From positions 1 through 64,000 of the forward strand of contig JAZKDO010000008.1 in assembly GCA_040387555.1 (NCBI GenBank): a stretch of 64,000 nucleotides of DNA, read 5' to 3'. The stretch is from UBA4416 sp040387555. GTDB taxonomy: Bacteria; Bacteroidota; Bacteroidia; B-17B0; Aurantibacillaceae. The first letter of the stretch is position 1, and the number at the start of each line of letters is the position of its first letter. Below the pieces are notes generated by a model. The model worked only from the letters and a program-made list of their open reading frames with translations, made no database searches and was not told where the DNA came from. This document shows positions 17,879-26,832 of the stretch, piece after piece. Position numbers and translations under genes: made by a program.

Positions 17879-19159
17879 GTGAATTTAAAAAAAACATATA
17901 CTTCATTCAAATTAATTCTGCAAAAAAACAGGGTATTAAGGAGGTGTATTCGTTTATTTACATTTATTACTTGCGTAGCTTTTCTTGCTCCATTTTTAGC
18001 GAATGATAAACCTCTTATTTGTAAATATAAAGGGCAATTGTTATTCCCTGCCTTCTCTTACAAAAACCATGTGTTTATTGATAATGAATCTATTAATTAT
18101 CTTATGGGTAAGGATTGGCAAACACTCAAAACAGAATTCTCCATCTTTCCCCCCTGCTCGTACTCTCCCAATACAATTGACGCAGACAATGCCCCGCGCA
18201 AAGGCCCGTTTGATAATCAGATAATGAATTTGAAGAATGGAGAATCGATACCATTACCCATTAAATTCCGGCATTGGTTAGGTACCACTCAGAATGGCAA
18301 TGATGTTTTATCCTGTCTGATTCATGGGATCAAAATATCTTTAGGTGTTGGTATTTTCAGCATGCTTATTGCCGCTTTATTAGGAATAACATTGGGAGCT
18401 GCTGCAGGATATTTTCAAAACACTGGTTTAAAAATTGGGTACATTCAAATGGTGTTTTTAATCATTTCTATTTTTTTCAATTACTTTCTTTGTTTTGTGA
18501 TAAGAGCAGAAAAACTTTCCGATGGATTCCAGTCCGGTGGTATTTGGCTGTTTTATCAAATTGGTTTTACATTATATTTATGGATTCAGAATACGATTAT
18601 CTTTTTATGGCTGGGCAAATGGATCGATGAAAAATTTGACTTTAATAATCGTTTACATTTTCCAATTGATACCATAGTGTTACGCATCATAGAGATTTTA
18701 AATTCTATTCCAACATTGTTATTAATCATTGCCTTGTCTGCCATTACCAAACCGTCTTTCAGTTTACTGATTGTTATCATTGGTTTTTTAAGTTGGACAG
18801 GCATAGCACGTATTACACGGGCAGAATACCTGAAAGCAAAACAGTTAGATTATGTAACTTCATGCAAAGCTATTGGCATGGGTCATTATAGAATTATTGC
18901 CCGACATATTCTCCCTAATGTTCTGCCATTGATTCTGGTACCAGTTGTTTTTGGACTAGCTGGAGCAGTGTTAATTGAAGCGTCCTTATCGTTTATTGGC
19001 GTGGGCGTGCCTCTGGATGTAATTACCTGGGGAAGCTTACTCAACGAAGCCAGAGAGCATTTTTCTGCCTGGTGGCTGGTTCTTTTTCCTGGCCTTTGTG
19101 TATTTACACTTATTTTTATTTACAATAAAATAGCCGTAGAGATTTCCAAATTCAAGTAA
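17879..19159 (+). CDS. Oligopeptide-type ABC transporter permease (OppC-like), GTG start
   Basis: A 426-residue partner permease. It begins with GTG at 17879, preceded by the purine-rich AGAAAGG at a suitable distance; the resulting N terminus has basic residues and a first membrane helix (FITCVAFLAPFLA). The core carries GTTQNGNDVLSCLIHGIKIS, an equivalent of the family sequence GTDxxGRDVLSRL, and the EAA loop YVTSCKAIGMGHYRIIARHI. Relative to a typical OppC of about 300 residues there is an extra periplasmic segment after the first helix and an extra hydrophobic hairpin near residues 190-245. The OppD/OppF-type ATPases are not in the window. Confidence 0.87.
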   Translation: MNLKKTYTSFKLILQKNRVLRRCIRLFTFITCVAFLAPFLANDKPLICKYKGQLLFPAFSYKNHVFIDNESINYLMGKDWQTLKTEFSIFPPCSYSPNTIDADNAPRKGPFDNQIMNLKNGESIPLPIKFRHWLGTTQNGNDVLSCLIHGIKISLGVGIFSMLIAALLGITLGAAAGYFQNTGLKIGYIQMVFLIISIFFNYFLCFVIRAEKLSDGFQSGGIWLFYQIGFTLYLWIQNTIIFLWLGKWIDEKFDFNNRLHFPIDTIVLRIIEILNSIPTLLLIIALSAITKPSFSLLIVIIGFLSWTGIARITRAEYLKAKQLDYVTSCKAIGMGHYRIIARHILPNVLPLILVPVVFGLAGAVLIEASLSFIGVGVPLDVITWGSLLNEAREHFSAWWLVLFPGLCVFTLIFIYNKIAVEISKFK

Positions 19160-19289
19160 TATTAATTTCAAGAAGAGGGTCGTCGACAAAGTCGCAGAAA
19201 TATTCAGAGATTATAGAATTTATTTTAATCTCCAAAACATTGCGTTTTTTTAAGAGGAAATCTGTAAGAAAAATTACTCAGCGAGAAAG

Positions 19290-21518
19290 TTACTCAACAA
19301 TGATTTTCTTAGTAAGAAATTTTAACTGCTGATCATCTTGATGTTGAATCTCAATAAAATAAAATCCCTTACTAAACCCAGAAACATCAATTTTTATAGT
19401 TTTATTAAATGTAATAGTCTCAAAAACCTGTTTGCCTAATACATCAAAACATATAATACTCATTTCTGAATAGGAATGATCATTAATTGAAATAGTGATT
19501 GCTTCCGAAGCTGGGTTTGGATATACATAAACCATCTCTTCATTAAATAATTCCGTAATACCAACAGCATTCACATCACTCGAATTAAAAAAAGCTAACC
19601 CGCCAGCGTAATTTCCTAAAAACAAATCACGATTTCCATCATTGGTAATGTCTTCAAAAAAAGGTGAACAACGTGGTCCTTCGTTAATGTGAAACAATAC
19701 TGTATCAACCTCGTTAAAAGTTCCTGTTAAATTACCGTCAATATTATCATACAAGTAAATGTTCCCTATTTCACTTCCTACCAGTAATTTTGTAACACCC
19801 GTGTCATTAAACATGTACGGCATACTAAAGCCTGTAACCCAACCAGATTGTCTCACATCTATGCCACCAAAAGAGGCAGTCTGAGTAGCGAAGGAAGCCG
19901 AAGATATGGTTCCTTTATTCTTATGGTAACTGATTTTACCATTTTGAGAACCTATTACAAGATCCAAAGTGCCATTTTTATCCACATCAAATAATTGAGG
20001 GTAAGAAAAACTCCCTGCATCAATTCCTTCATAATTTGATATATGATTACCAAAAACCGCGGCGTTACCTGCGCCTGCCGTATTCTCAAAATAATGTAAA
20101 GTTCCATTAGCCTCCCCAATGATAAGGTCTTTGTCGCCATCATTGTCCAGATCTCCAAATGTTGGTGCAAGGGAATAAATATTAAAAACTGACAAAGACT
20201 GATAATCTCTAGTAATTAAAGAGAAAGAGGGTGACGTTGCTGTTCCAATATTTTTGTAATAAGCAAGTTTTGATTTATTTGTGCTACCATTATAGTAACC
20301 GAGATTACCAACAATTAAATCTTTTTTTCCATCACTATCAGCATCAAACAAAACAGGATAAGCACCCTCACCAAATTCCATCATGTCTTCCTGCAAAAAA
20401 TTCTTTTTTTGAAAAGCAAAATTAACGGTTGGTGTAGATGATGTATTTTTGTAATACCACACGCTTTGATAATTCTCGGAACCTGCTATAGTATTGGGAC
20501 TGGCAATCAGATCTTTAAATCCATCATTATTCACATCCAGGTGATAGGTGCATGGAAATGAATTTAATTTAATTGCTGTGGTACTCGCCTTATTAGGGTA
20601 ATTCGGGTATAACGCTGTTGTATCACCTATGTGGGCGTTATTTGAATCCCCTTCATTTTCAACAAAAAAAACAGAACTACAGGAAATATCTCCCATAATC
20701 AGTTCCTGGTCGCCATCACCATTACGGTCGAAACACATGAGGCAGGAACCTGAATGTAATATCTTATTTATACTCTCTTGTTCGAGATCTTCATACATTT
20801 TCATAAAGGGACATTGATTCAATTCAACAACACAATTACTTTCTTTAATGTCGCCCCAACAATCATCTACCATATTAAAAACCAAACTATCAGAATGTCC
20901 ATATATTTCCTGGCTCATATTTTTATGATATTCTATTTTCACACCGAAAACTGAAAAACTTAAAATATCAAGATCACCATCATTATCCATGTCAGCAATT
21001 CCTGGCAACGCTACCGCATTACAATATAAATTAGAAACACTTGGAGAGCCACCGGGGTTATAATCACTTAATAGCAAAGGCTTCTCGAGTGTAAAGCTAA
21101 GATTAGCTCCTATGCTGGTGTTTTTAAACACCTTGATTCCGCCAGTTGTATATGTGAAAATATCAGCTTTTCCATCATTATTATAATCAAAAAACAAAGC
21201 CCATTCAGCAACGGATGGCAGAAGTTCCTGGTAATTATAAGCATGTAAGTATGTTGCTTCGCCAGTACCGGCTGCGTTCAAATATGCCCTTAAATGCCCG
21301 CCTGAGCCACAAATCTTATCAAATGCAACAATATCTTTTTTACCATCTGCATTGAGGTCAATTTGAGTAAAAGAACTAAAGTTAATTCCACCCGCCCATG
21401 GCATTTTCAATTTTAAACCGCCTTCATAAACAGGAATGGTATCACGGTATATATTTACCTGAGCAACATAAAAAAGTGTTGATAACTGAAAAAGGATTAA
21501 AAATTTGAAGTGCCTCAT
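19290..21518 (-). CDS. Secreted FG-GAP/VCBS repeat protein with T9SS type A sorting domain
   Basis: A 742-residue protein. A signal peptide (KFLILFQLSTLFYVAQ) is followed by many FG-GAP/VCBS units with calcium-binding-like loops such as DLNADGKKDI, DYNNDGKADIF, DMDNDGDLDI, DADSDGKKDLI and DLDNDGDKDLI, which build a beta-propeller. The C-terminal 80 residues contain VYPNPASEAITISI and end with GFYFIEI plus a basic tail, a type A sorting domain. The protein is exported by T9SS and attached to the surface or released. Propellers of this kind often bind polysaccharide or protein ligands; no enzyme domain is present. Confidence 0.88.
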   Translation of the reverse strand: MRHFKFLILFQLSTLFYVAQVNIYRDTIPVYEGGLKLKMPWAGGINFSSFTQIDLNADGKKDIVAFDKICGSGGHLRAYLNAAGTGEATYLHAYNYQELLPSVAEWALFFDYNNDGKADIFTYTTGGIKVFKNTSIGANLSFTLEKPLLLSDYNPGGSPSVSNLYCNAVALPGIADMDNDGDLDILSFSVFGVKIEYHKNMSQEIYGHSDSLVFNMVDDCWGDIKESNCVVELNQCPFMKMYEDLEQESINKILHSGSCLMCFDRNGDGDQELIMGDISCSSVFFVENEGDSNNAHIGDTTALYPNYPNKASTTAIKLNSFPCTYHLDVNNDGFKDLIASPNTIAGSENYQSVWYYKNTSSTPTVNFAFQKKNFLQEDMMEFGEGAYPVLFDADSDGKKDLIVGNLGYYNGSTNKSKLAYYKNIGTATSPSFSLITRDYQSLSVFNIYSLAPTFGDLDNDGDKDLIIGEANGTLHYFENTAGAGNAAVFGNHISNYEGIDAGSFSYPQLFDVDKNGTLDLVIGSQNGKISYHKNKGTISSASFATQTASFGGIDVRQSGWVTGFSMPYMFNDTGVTKLLVGSEIGNIYLYDNIDGNLTGTFNEVDTVLFHINEGPRCSPFFEDITNDGNRDLFLGNYAGGLAFFNSSDVNAVGITELFNEEMVYVYPNPASEAITISINDHSYSEMSIICFDVLGKQVFETITFNKTIKIDVSGFSKGFYFIEIQHQDDQQLKFLTKKIIVE

Positions 21519-21589
21519 GTCAATTTCAAAAATACGAAATAATTAATTGAATTAATTGCTAACTATCTAATTTCCAGAGCCAAATTAAT

Positions 21590-21620
21590 TTGCATTATAT
21601 AAGTGATAAAACTATATTTG
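21590..21620 (+). promoter_or_regulatory. secDF promoter (TTG, 20 nt, TATATTTG)
   Basis: TTG at 21590-21592 and TATATTTG at 21613-21620 are separated by 20 bases, the standard spacing of the Bacteroidota primary sigma factor. The start codon of secDF follows 33 bases later. Confidence 0.6.
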
Positions 21621-21653
21621 CACCCTTAATTTATCTAGAAATAATACCGATTT

Positions 21654-24600
21654 ATGCAAAACAAAGGTGCCATTAAAATTTTCGCTATACTTTTAGCGCT
21701 TGCCTGTATCTTTTATTTATCCTTCACATGGGTAACCCGTGGAGTTGAAAATGAAGCCAAAGAATATGCGGAAACCATATCTACATCTGCCGGAGTTCAG
21801 ACAACGGCTAAAAAATATGCTAACGGAGATGCTACAAAAGAGTTATTTTATGTAGATTCTTTAAAAGAAAAATTAGTTGATAGATATTTGGATTCTGTTA
21901 AAACCCAACCAGTATATGACCTGATTGTTGCAAGCTACACTTATGAAGATTGTAAAAAGCGTGAGATCAACTTAGGATTGGACTTAAGAGGTGGTATGAA
22001 CGTTACTTTGGAGATCTCAGTAGCTGATATCCTTAAAAATTTATCAAATAATAACCCTGACGCAGCGTTCAACCAATCAATCAAAGATGCGCAAGCCAAT
22101 ATGGGCGTTGGAAACAATGATGATTTCCTTACTTTATTTGAGAAAAAATACAAAGCTAACGCACCTTCAGGACAATTAGCACCGTTGTTTCAAACTATTG
22201 AATTAAAAGGAAACGTAGCTTATAATGCAACTAATGATGAAGTATTAAAATTCATCCGTACTAAAGTAGAAGAATCAATTTCTAATTCAGAAAAAACTTT
22301 CCGTTCACGTATTGACCGTTTTGGTGTAGCGCAACCTAATATTCAAAAATTAGGAAACAGCGGCCGCATCTTAGTTGAATTACCAGGCGTTAAAGATAAA
22401 GAGCGCGTTCGTGAATTATTACAGGGAACAGCAAACCTTGAGTTCTGGGAAACTTATGATAATACCGAGTTAGGAAACTTATTAATAGGTGCTAATGATA
22501 AACTATCAAAAGCGTTATATCCGAATTTTGATAGCGGTAAAAAAGACACAACCGCTGCAAAAACTGCAGACACAACTAAAATAGCTACTCCAGCAGTTGC
22601 ATCAAACGACACTGCAAAAGGTGTAATAGATACAGCAGCAGTTTCTTCAGTTAAAACTAATTCTACTGTTCCAACTTCTTTGGATTCTTTTAATATGCGT
22701 TTCCCTTTAATTTATGTAGGGAATGTACCATGTCCTTTAAAGGCGAATGTGTCTTTTAACCAGCAAACGCAACAACCTGAGCAATTTTTACCGGGTCCAG
22801 TAGTAGCAAGAGCTTATAGTAAAGAAGATACTGCTAAAGCAAACTCCTTATTAAGAAACCCTGCTTTAAAATCTTACCTGCCTAATAAATTAAAATTTAT
22901 GTGGGGTTCAAAACCTGAAGAGGTGAAAAACGAATCAGGCGAAATCATTGGATCCTATTATGAATTGTATGCTATCAAAGTAACAGACAGAAGCGGCAAA
23001 GCAGCCATGTACGGAGATATCATCACTGATGCACGTCCTGATTTTGACGCTCAAAGCGGTGGTCACCCATACATTAGCATGACCATGACTGGTGAAGCAG
23101 CTACTAAATGGGCTAAATTAACCAAAGACAATTCACCTCAGGGAGATAAAAAAGGCCGTTCGATTGCTGTAGTAATGGATAACATGGTGTATTCAGCTCC
23201 AACTGTTAACGGTGAAATTAAAGGTGGTAAATCTCAGATCACAGGTAACTTTACAGTTGAAGAGGCCAACACATTAGCAGCCGTTTTAAGTGCTGGTAAG
23301 TTACCCGCTCCTGCCCGTATTGTTGAGGAAAGTGTTGTAGGTCCTACTTTAGGCCAGGAAGCTATTGACTCAGGTTTAATGTCTACCGTGATTGCTTTAA
23401 TTGTGATCCTGATTTTCATGTACATGTATTATAACAAAGCAGGTATGGTAGCTAACATTGCGTTAATTGCCAATATGTTTTTTATTATGGGTATTCTCGC
23501 CTCTATGAATGCGGTGTTAACGTTACCTGGTATTGCGGGTATCGTGCTTACCATTGGTTTAGCGGTGGATGCCAACATCCTTATCTTTGAGCGTATTCGT
23601 GAGGAACTTGCTCATGGCAAAAACATTTCTCAGGCTATTAAAGAAGGTTTCAAGCACGCGATGAGCTCCATTATTGACTCAAACGTTACCTTGGCTATTT
23701 TGGCGATTATCTTAATGGTGTTTGGTTCAGGACCTGTTCAAGGTTTCGCTACTACGTTGTTGATTGGTATTGGTGCATCTTTATTCTCTGCTATTTTAAT
23801 TACACGTGTTATTTTTGAATGGATGTTGGAGCGTAAAATGGAAATTCCATTCGACAATTCTGTAACAAGAAACTCATTTAAAAATGTTGCTTTCAACTTT
23901 GTTGGCCGCAGAAAGATTTACTATGCAATTTCTACAGTAATTATCGTTTTAGGTACTGTCATGTATTTCGCTCATGGTGGATTAAAATTAGGTGTTGATT
24001 TTAAAGGTGGTCGTACATACCAGGTTCGTTTCGAAAAAGAAATGAATACCGAAGATGTGAAACAGTCATTAAAATCTGCCTTCAAAGATGCGTCATTAGA
24101 AGTAAAAACGGTTGGGGCAAACAACCAGATGAAAATAACTACCTCTTACCGTGTGTCTGATAATTCAGCAACTGTGGATAGTGAGGTTGAAAAAGCATTA
24201 AATGATGGTTTAAACACACTAAATGTCAAACATGAAGTAGTTAGTCAGCAAAAAGTTGGACCTACTATCGCAACAGATATTTTATACGGTGCTTACGCGG
24301 CTATCTTATTTTCATGTTTAGTGATGTTCGTTTATATCGTTGTTCGATTCAAGAAATGGCAATATGGTTTAGGAGCTGTTGTGGCTTTATTCCATGACGT
24401 GTTAGTGGTGTTATCCTTCTACACAATTTTAGACGGTATCGTTCCATTCTCACTAGAGATCGGTCAGGATTTCATTGCTGCTATCTTAACCGTTATGGGT
24501 TATACCATGACAGAAACAGTGGTTGTATTTGACAGGATTCGTGAGCGTTTATCTGAAAATGAAAAAGCTGATTCTACCGAAGCTGAACGTAATACATTAA

Positions 24601-24806
24601 TTAACTATGCGTTAAACAGTACGTTAAGCCGTACTATCTTAACATCATTAACTGTATTCTTCGTGTTATTAGTAATCTTTATTTTTGGTGGAGAAAGTAT
24701 CCGTGGATTTATCTTCGCCTTATTAATCGGCCGTATCATTGGTACTTATTCGTCCCTATGTATTTCCACTCCAATTGTTGTGGATTTCGATAAACGAAGA
24801 AATTAG
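21654..24806 (+). CDS. secDF: Protein translocase SecDF (SecD-SecF fusion)
   Basis: A 1050-residue fusion of SecD and SecF, the proton-driven accessory of the Sec translocon that pulls proteins across the inner membrane. The SecD half has an N-terminal helix, the P1 domain with INLGLDLRGGMNVTLEI, FRSRIDRFGVAQPNIQ and a late PSAPTVNGEI-like segment, and the TM4 block with LTIGLAVDANILIFERIRE. The SecF half begins near residue 750 with KLGVDFKGGRTYQVRF and carries the block TVMGYTMTETVVVFDRIRER. A Thr/Ala/Lys-rich linker of about 50 residues interrupts P1 (near residues 295-345). Such fusions are normal in Bacteroidota. It has its own promoter and terminator. Confidence 0.95.
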   Translation: MQNKGAIKIFAILLALACIFYLSFTWVTRGVENEAKEYAETISTSAGVQTTAKKYANGDATKELFYVDSLKEKLVDRYLDSVKTQPVYDLIVASYTYEDCKKREINLGLDLRGGMNVTLEISVADILKNLSNNNPDAAFNQSIKDAQANMGVGNNDDFLTLFEKKYKANAPSGQLAPLFQTIELKGNVAYNATNDEVLKFIRTKVEESISNSEKTFRSRIDRFGVAQPNIQKLGNSGRILVELPGVKDKERVRELLQGTANLEFWETYDNTELGNLLIGANDKLSKALYPNFDSGKKDTTAAKTADTTKIATPAVASNDTAKGVIDTAAVSSVKTNSTVPTSLDSFNMRFPLIYVGNVPCPLKANVSFNQQTQQPEQFLPGPVVARAYSKEDTAKANSLLRNPALKSYLPNKLKFMWGSKPEEVKNESGEIIGSYYELYAIKVTDRSGKAAMYGDIITDARPDFDAQSGGHPYISMTMTGEAATKWAKLTKDNSPQGDKKGRSIAVVMDNMVYSAPTVNGEIKGGKSQITGNFTVEEANTLAAVLSAGKLPAPARIVEESVVGPTLGQEAIDSGLMSTVIALIVILIFMYMYYNKAGMVANIALIANMFFIMGILASMNAVLTLPGIAGIVLTIGLAVDANILIFERIREELAHGKNISQAIKEGFKHAMSSIIDSNVTLAILAIILMVFGSGPVQGFATTLLIGIGASLFSAILITRVIFEWMLERKMEIPFDNSVTRNSFKNVAFNFVGRRKIYYAISTVIIVLGTVMYFAHGGLKLGVDFKGGRTYQVRFEKEMNTEDVKQSLKSAFKDASLEVKTVGANNQMKITTSYRVSDNSATVDSEVEKALNDGLNTLNVKHEVVSQQKVGPTIATDILYGAYAAILFSCLVMFVYIVVRFKKWQYGLGAVVALFHDVLVVLSFYTILDGIVPFSLEIGQDFIAAILTVMGYTMTETVVVFDRIRERLSENEKADSTEAERNTLINYALNSTLSRTILTSLTVFFVLLVIFIFGGESIRGFIFALLIGRIIGTYSSLCISTPIVVDFDKRRN

Positions 24807-24828
24807 TACTTACTAATATAATTTTAAG

Positions 24829-24862
24829 CCTCATTCACCGACTGGCGAATGAGGTTTTTTTT
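24829..24862 (+). terminator. Rho-independent terminator of secDF
   Basis: An 8-bp stem (CCTCATTC at 24829-24836, GAATGAGG at 24847-24854) with a 10-nt loop, followed by eight T. Confidence 0.88.
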
Positions 24863-24896
24863 GCTATTTAATTAAGGAGGCTGGCTAAAAAAAAAT

Positions 24897-25289
24897 ATGA
24901 ACAGTATTACAACCCGAACAGCAATTATTTCATTAGAAAAACAGAACTTTGTCAGAATGACGATGAGGGACCAGGTGTATCTGGAACTTATAGATATGCA
25001 AGAAAACCATCATGCAGAAAATCTTCTGACCAATCATAATCCCCATGTTGTATTAATAGATACCAGGTTAAATTCACTTAGTTCCGATGAAGCAAGAAAG
25101 TTTTCTGCAGGCGAGGAACCTGTCAGGTACAGGGCTGCTGTAGCTCTTCTTTTCAAGGGATTAGCTGGAAGAATAGGTGCAAATTCTATGATTACCATTT
25201 ACCAGCCAAAAGTGTTAACAGCTAAGTTTAGTGATGAAACAAAAGCAATTGCCTGGCTAAATGACAAACTTATATCTTCCACACTTTAA
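24897..25289 (+). CDS. DUF7793-like (STAS/SpoIIAA-like) small protein
   Basis: A 130-residue soluble protein. The outline is beta strands, a conserved-looking VVLIDTRL strand, EARKFSAGEEPVRYRAAVAL, and the end PKVLTAKFSDETKAIAWLND. The end pattern (Phe, four to six residues, Ala, three residues, Trp-Leu) and the central Asp strand match the small Bacteroidota family DUF7793, related in fold to STAS domains. Another member lies at 55979. The function is unknown; STAS-like proteins usually mediate protein-protein regulation. It lies alone between secDF and recF. Confidence 0.6.
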   Translation: MNSITTRTAIISLEKQNFVRMTMRDQVYLELIDMQENHHAENLLTNHNPHVVLIDTRLNSLSSDEARKFSAGEEPVRYRAAVALLFKGLAGRIGANSMITIYQPKVLTAKFSDETKAIAWLNDKLISSTL

Positions 25290-25355
25290 ACTATATTTTG
25301 GAAGTTAATAACACCATTCCAAAATTATAGTTTTCATTCGTACCTTTAAGGTTCA

Positions 25356-26468
25356 ATGATTTTAGAGAAATTATCCCTTATCAATTTTAAAAATTACGAC
25401 GAAGCTCAATTGGAGTTTTGTCCGAAATTTAATTGCTTTGTGGGTAATAATGGGATGGGCAAAACCAATTTATTGGATGCTATCCATTACATTTCTTTCT
25501 GTAAAAGTTTTTTTAATGCCATTGATAGCCAGAATATTAAACACGAACTTCCTTTTTTTGCGATCCAGGCATGGATTCAAAAAAATGGCGAAACCCATGA
25601 AATATTTTGTGGTGTAAAGCGTGGACATAAAAAACAATTCAAACACAACAAGAAAGAATACGAACGTCTATCAGAACATATTGGATTATATCCTTTAGTG
25701 ATGATTTCACCATCCGATATCGAATTGATCTGGGATGGAAGTGAAGTACGCAGAAAGTTCATGGATAGCATCATCTCCCAGTATGATAAAGTTTATCTTG
25801 AAAAATTGATTTCCTATAATCATGTACTTCATCAACGTAATGCTTTATTAAAACAATTTTACGAAAGCAGGACATTTGATACTATGAGTCTGGAGATCTG
25901 GGATGAGCAACTCGTTATTCACGGGCAGGAAATCATCAGGCTTCGGAAACATTTTTTAGAAGAATTCATTCCTTTGTTTATAAAAAATTATCAGTTCATC
26001 AGCGGAAGTAAAGAAGAGGTTAGTCTAGAATATGACTCTTCCATCAAAGACATCTCATATAAAACTGTTTTGCTTTCAGTGTTGTCCAGAGACAGGGCGG
26101 TTCACCACACCACGGTAGGTCCGCATCGCGACGACCTGAACTTTAAACTGATGGGAAATAGCCTTAAGAAATTCGCATCACAGGGTCAACAAAAATCATA
26201 CTTATTGGCTTTAAAACTTGCGCAATTTGAATTGATAAAAGAAAAAAAACATACAAAACCATTATTATTACTGGATGATATTTATGATAAACTGGATGAA
26301 ACCCGTTTTAAACAATTGATCGACCTGGTAAGTGGTGATGAATTCGGACAGGTATTTATTACCGATACTCATCCAGGACGAATTCAGGAAATGTTTGAAC
26401 AAAATAATTCAGAACATTTAATTTATGTAGTAAATAACGGATCAATAGAAAAACATGGGGAGGAATAA
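25356..26468 (+). CDS. recF: DNA replication/repair protein RecF
   Basis: A 370-residue SMC-like ATPase that loads recombination proteins at single-strand gaps. Walker A is FVGNNGMGKTNLLDAIHYIS (residues about 29-48). The ABC-type signature lies in KKFASQGQQKSYLLALKLAQ, and Walker B is KPLLLLDDIYDKLDETR. The N terminus LEKLSLINFKNYDEAQLEF is typical of RecF. The 3' end overlaps the next gene, a DUF721/DciA-like protein, by 14 bases, so the two are translationally coupled; the DNA repair and replication roles fit. There is no dnaA or dnaN next to it, unlike in many bacteria. Confidence 0.95.
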   Translation: MILEKLSLINFKNYDEAQLEFCPKFNCFVGNNGMGKTNLLDAIHYISFCKSFFNAIDSQNIKHELPFFAIQAWIQKNGETHEIFCGVKRGHKKQFKHNKKEYERLSEHIGLYPLVMISPSDIELIWDGSEVRRKFMDSIISQYDKVYLEKLISYNHVLHQRNALLKQFYESRTFDTMSLEIWDEQLVIHGQEIIRLRKHFLEEFIPLFIKNYQFISGSKEEVSLEYDSSIKDISYKTVLLSVLSRDRAVHHTTVGPHRDDLNFKLMGNSLKKFASQGQQKSYLLALKLAQFELIKEKKHTKPLLLLDDIYDKLDETRFKQLIDLVSGDEFGQVFITDTHPGRIQEMFEQNNSEHLIYVVNNGSIEKHGEE

Positions 26469-26748
26469 TAATCTCATAAAATTAGGAGATGCCATCTCCC
26501 AGATCTTCAAGGAAGAAAAACTGGATGAGAAATACAGTATCTTTGCTATCAGGAATGGATGGGAAAGTATTGTGGGGAAAACAGTTGCCAAACATACCAC
26601 TCAGTTAAACTATGCCCAGGGAATATTGTTTGTGTCCATTGATTCATCTATTATCAGGAATGAAACTTCATACGCAAAAGAATCCATAATCGAAAAAGTA
26701 AATAAATTTGTAGGAAAAAGATTGATAAAAGAATTGGTATTGAAGTAA
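26455..26748 (+). CDS. DUF721 (DciA-like) protein
   Basis: A 97-residue protein of the DUF721 family, with the sequence ISQIFKEEKLDEKYSIFAIR, the Trp in NGWESIVGKTVAKHTTQLNY and the strand GILFVSIDSSIIRNE. The family includes DciA, which loads or stimulates the replicative helicase DnaB in bacteria lacking DnaC/DnaI. It overlaps recF by 14 bases, with its ATG inside the last recF codons. The pairing with recF is common in Bacteroidota and supports a DNA replication role, but whether this short version works as a helicase loader is inferred. Confidence 0.85.
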   Translation: MGRNNNLIKLGDAISQIFKEEKLDEKYSIFAIRNGWESIVGKTVAKHTTQLNYAQGILFVSIDSSIIRNETSYAKESIIEKVNKFVGKRLIKELVLK

Positions 26749-26792
26749 GAGACAAAAGATAAAAAAGACTGAAGGGACTAAAGAGACAAATT

Positions 26793-26818
26793 TGTCAGTT
26801 CGAGCGAAGTCGAGAACA
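26793..26818. repeat. Short palindromic repeat (GTTCGAGCGAAGTCGAGAAC)
   Basis: An imperfect palindrome with the core TTCGAGCGAAGTCGAGAA lies between the DUF721 gene and ispH. It has the same TCGA-spacer-TCGA plan as the elements inside purL (38100, 39968, 40148), so it belongs to a dispersed palindromic family in this genome. Confidence 0.75.
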
Positions 26819-26832
26819 CATAAACAAAAAGA

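Noticed and set aside
19177..19200. GTCGTCGACAAAGTCGC near the OppC gene end as another palindromic repeat
   Set aside because: The symmetric part is too short and does not match the other copies.
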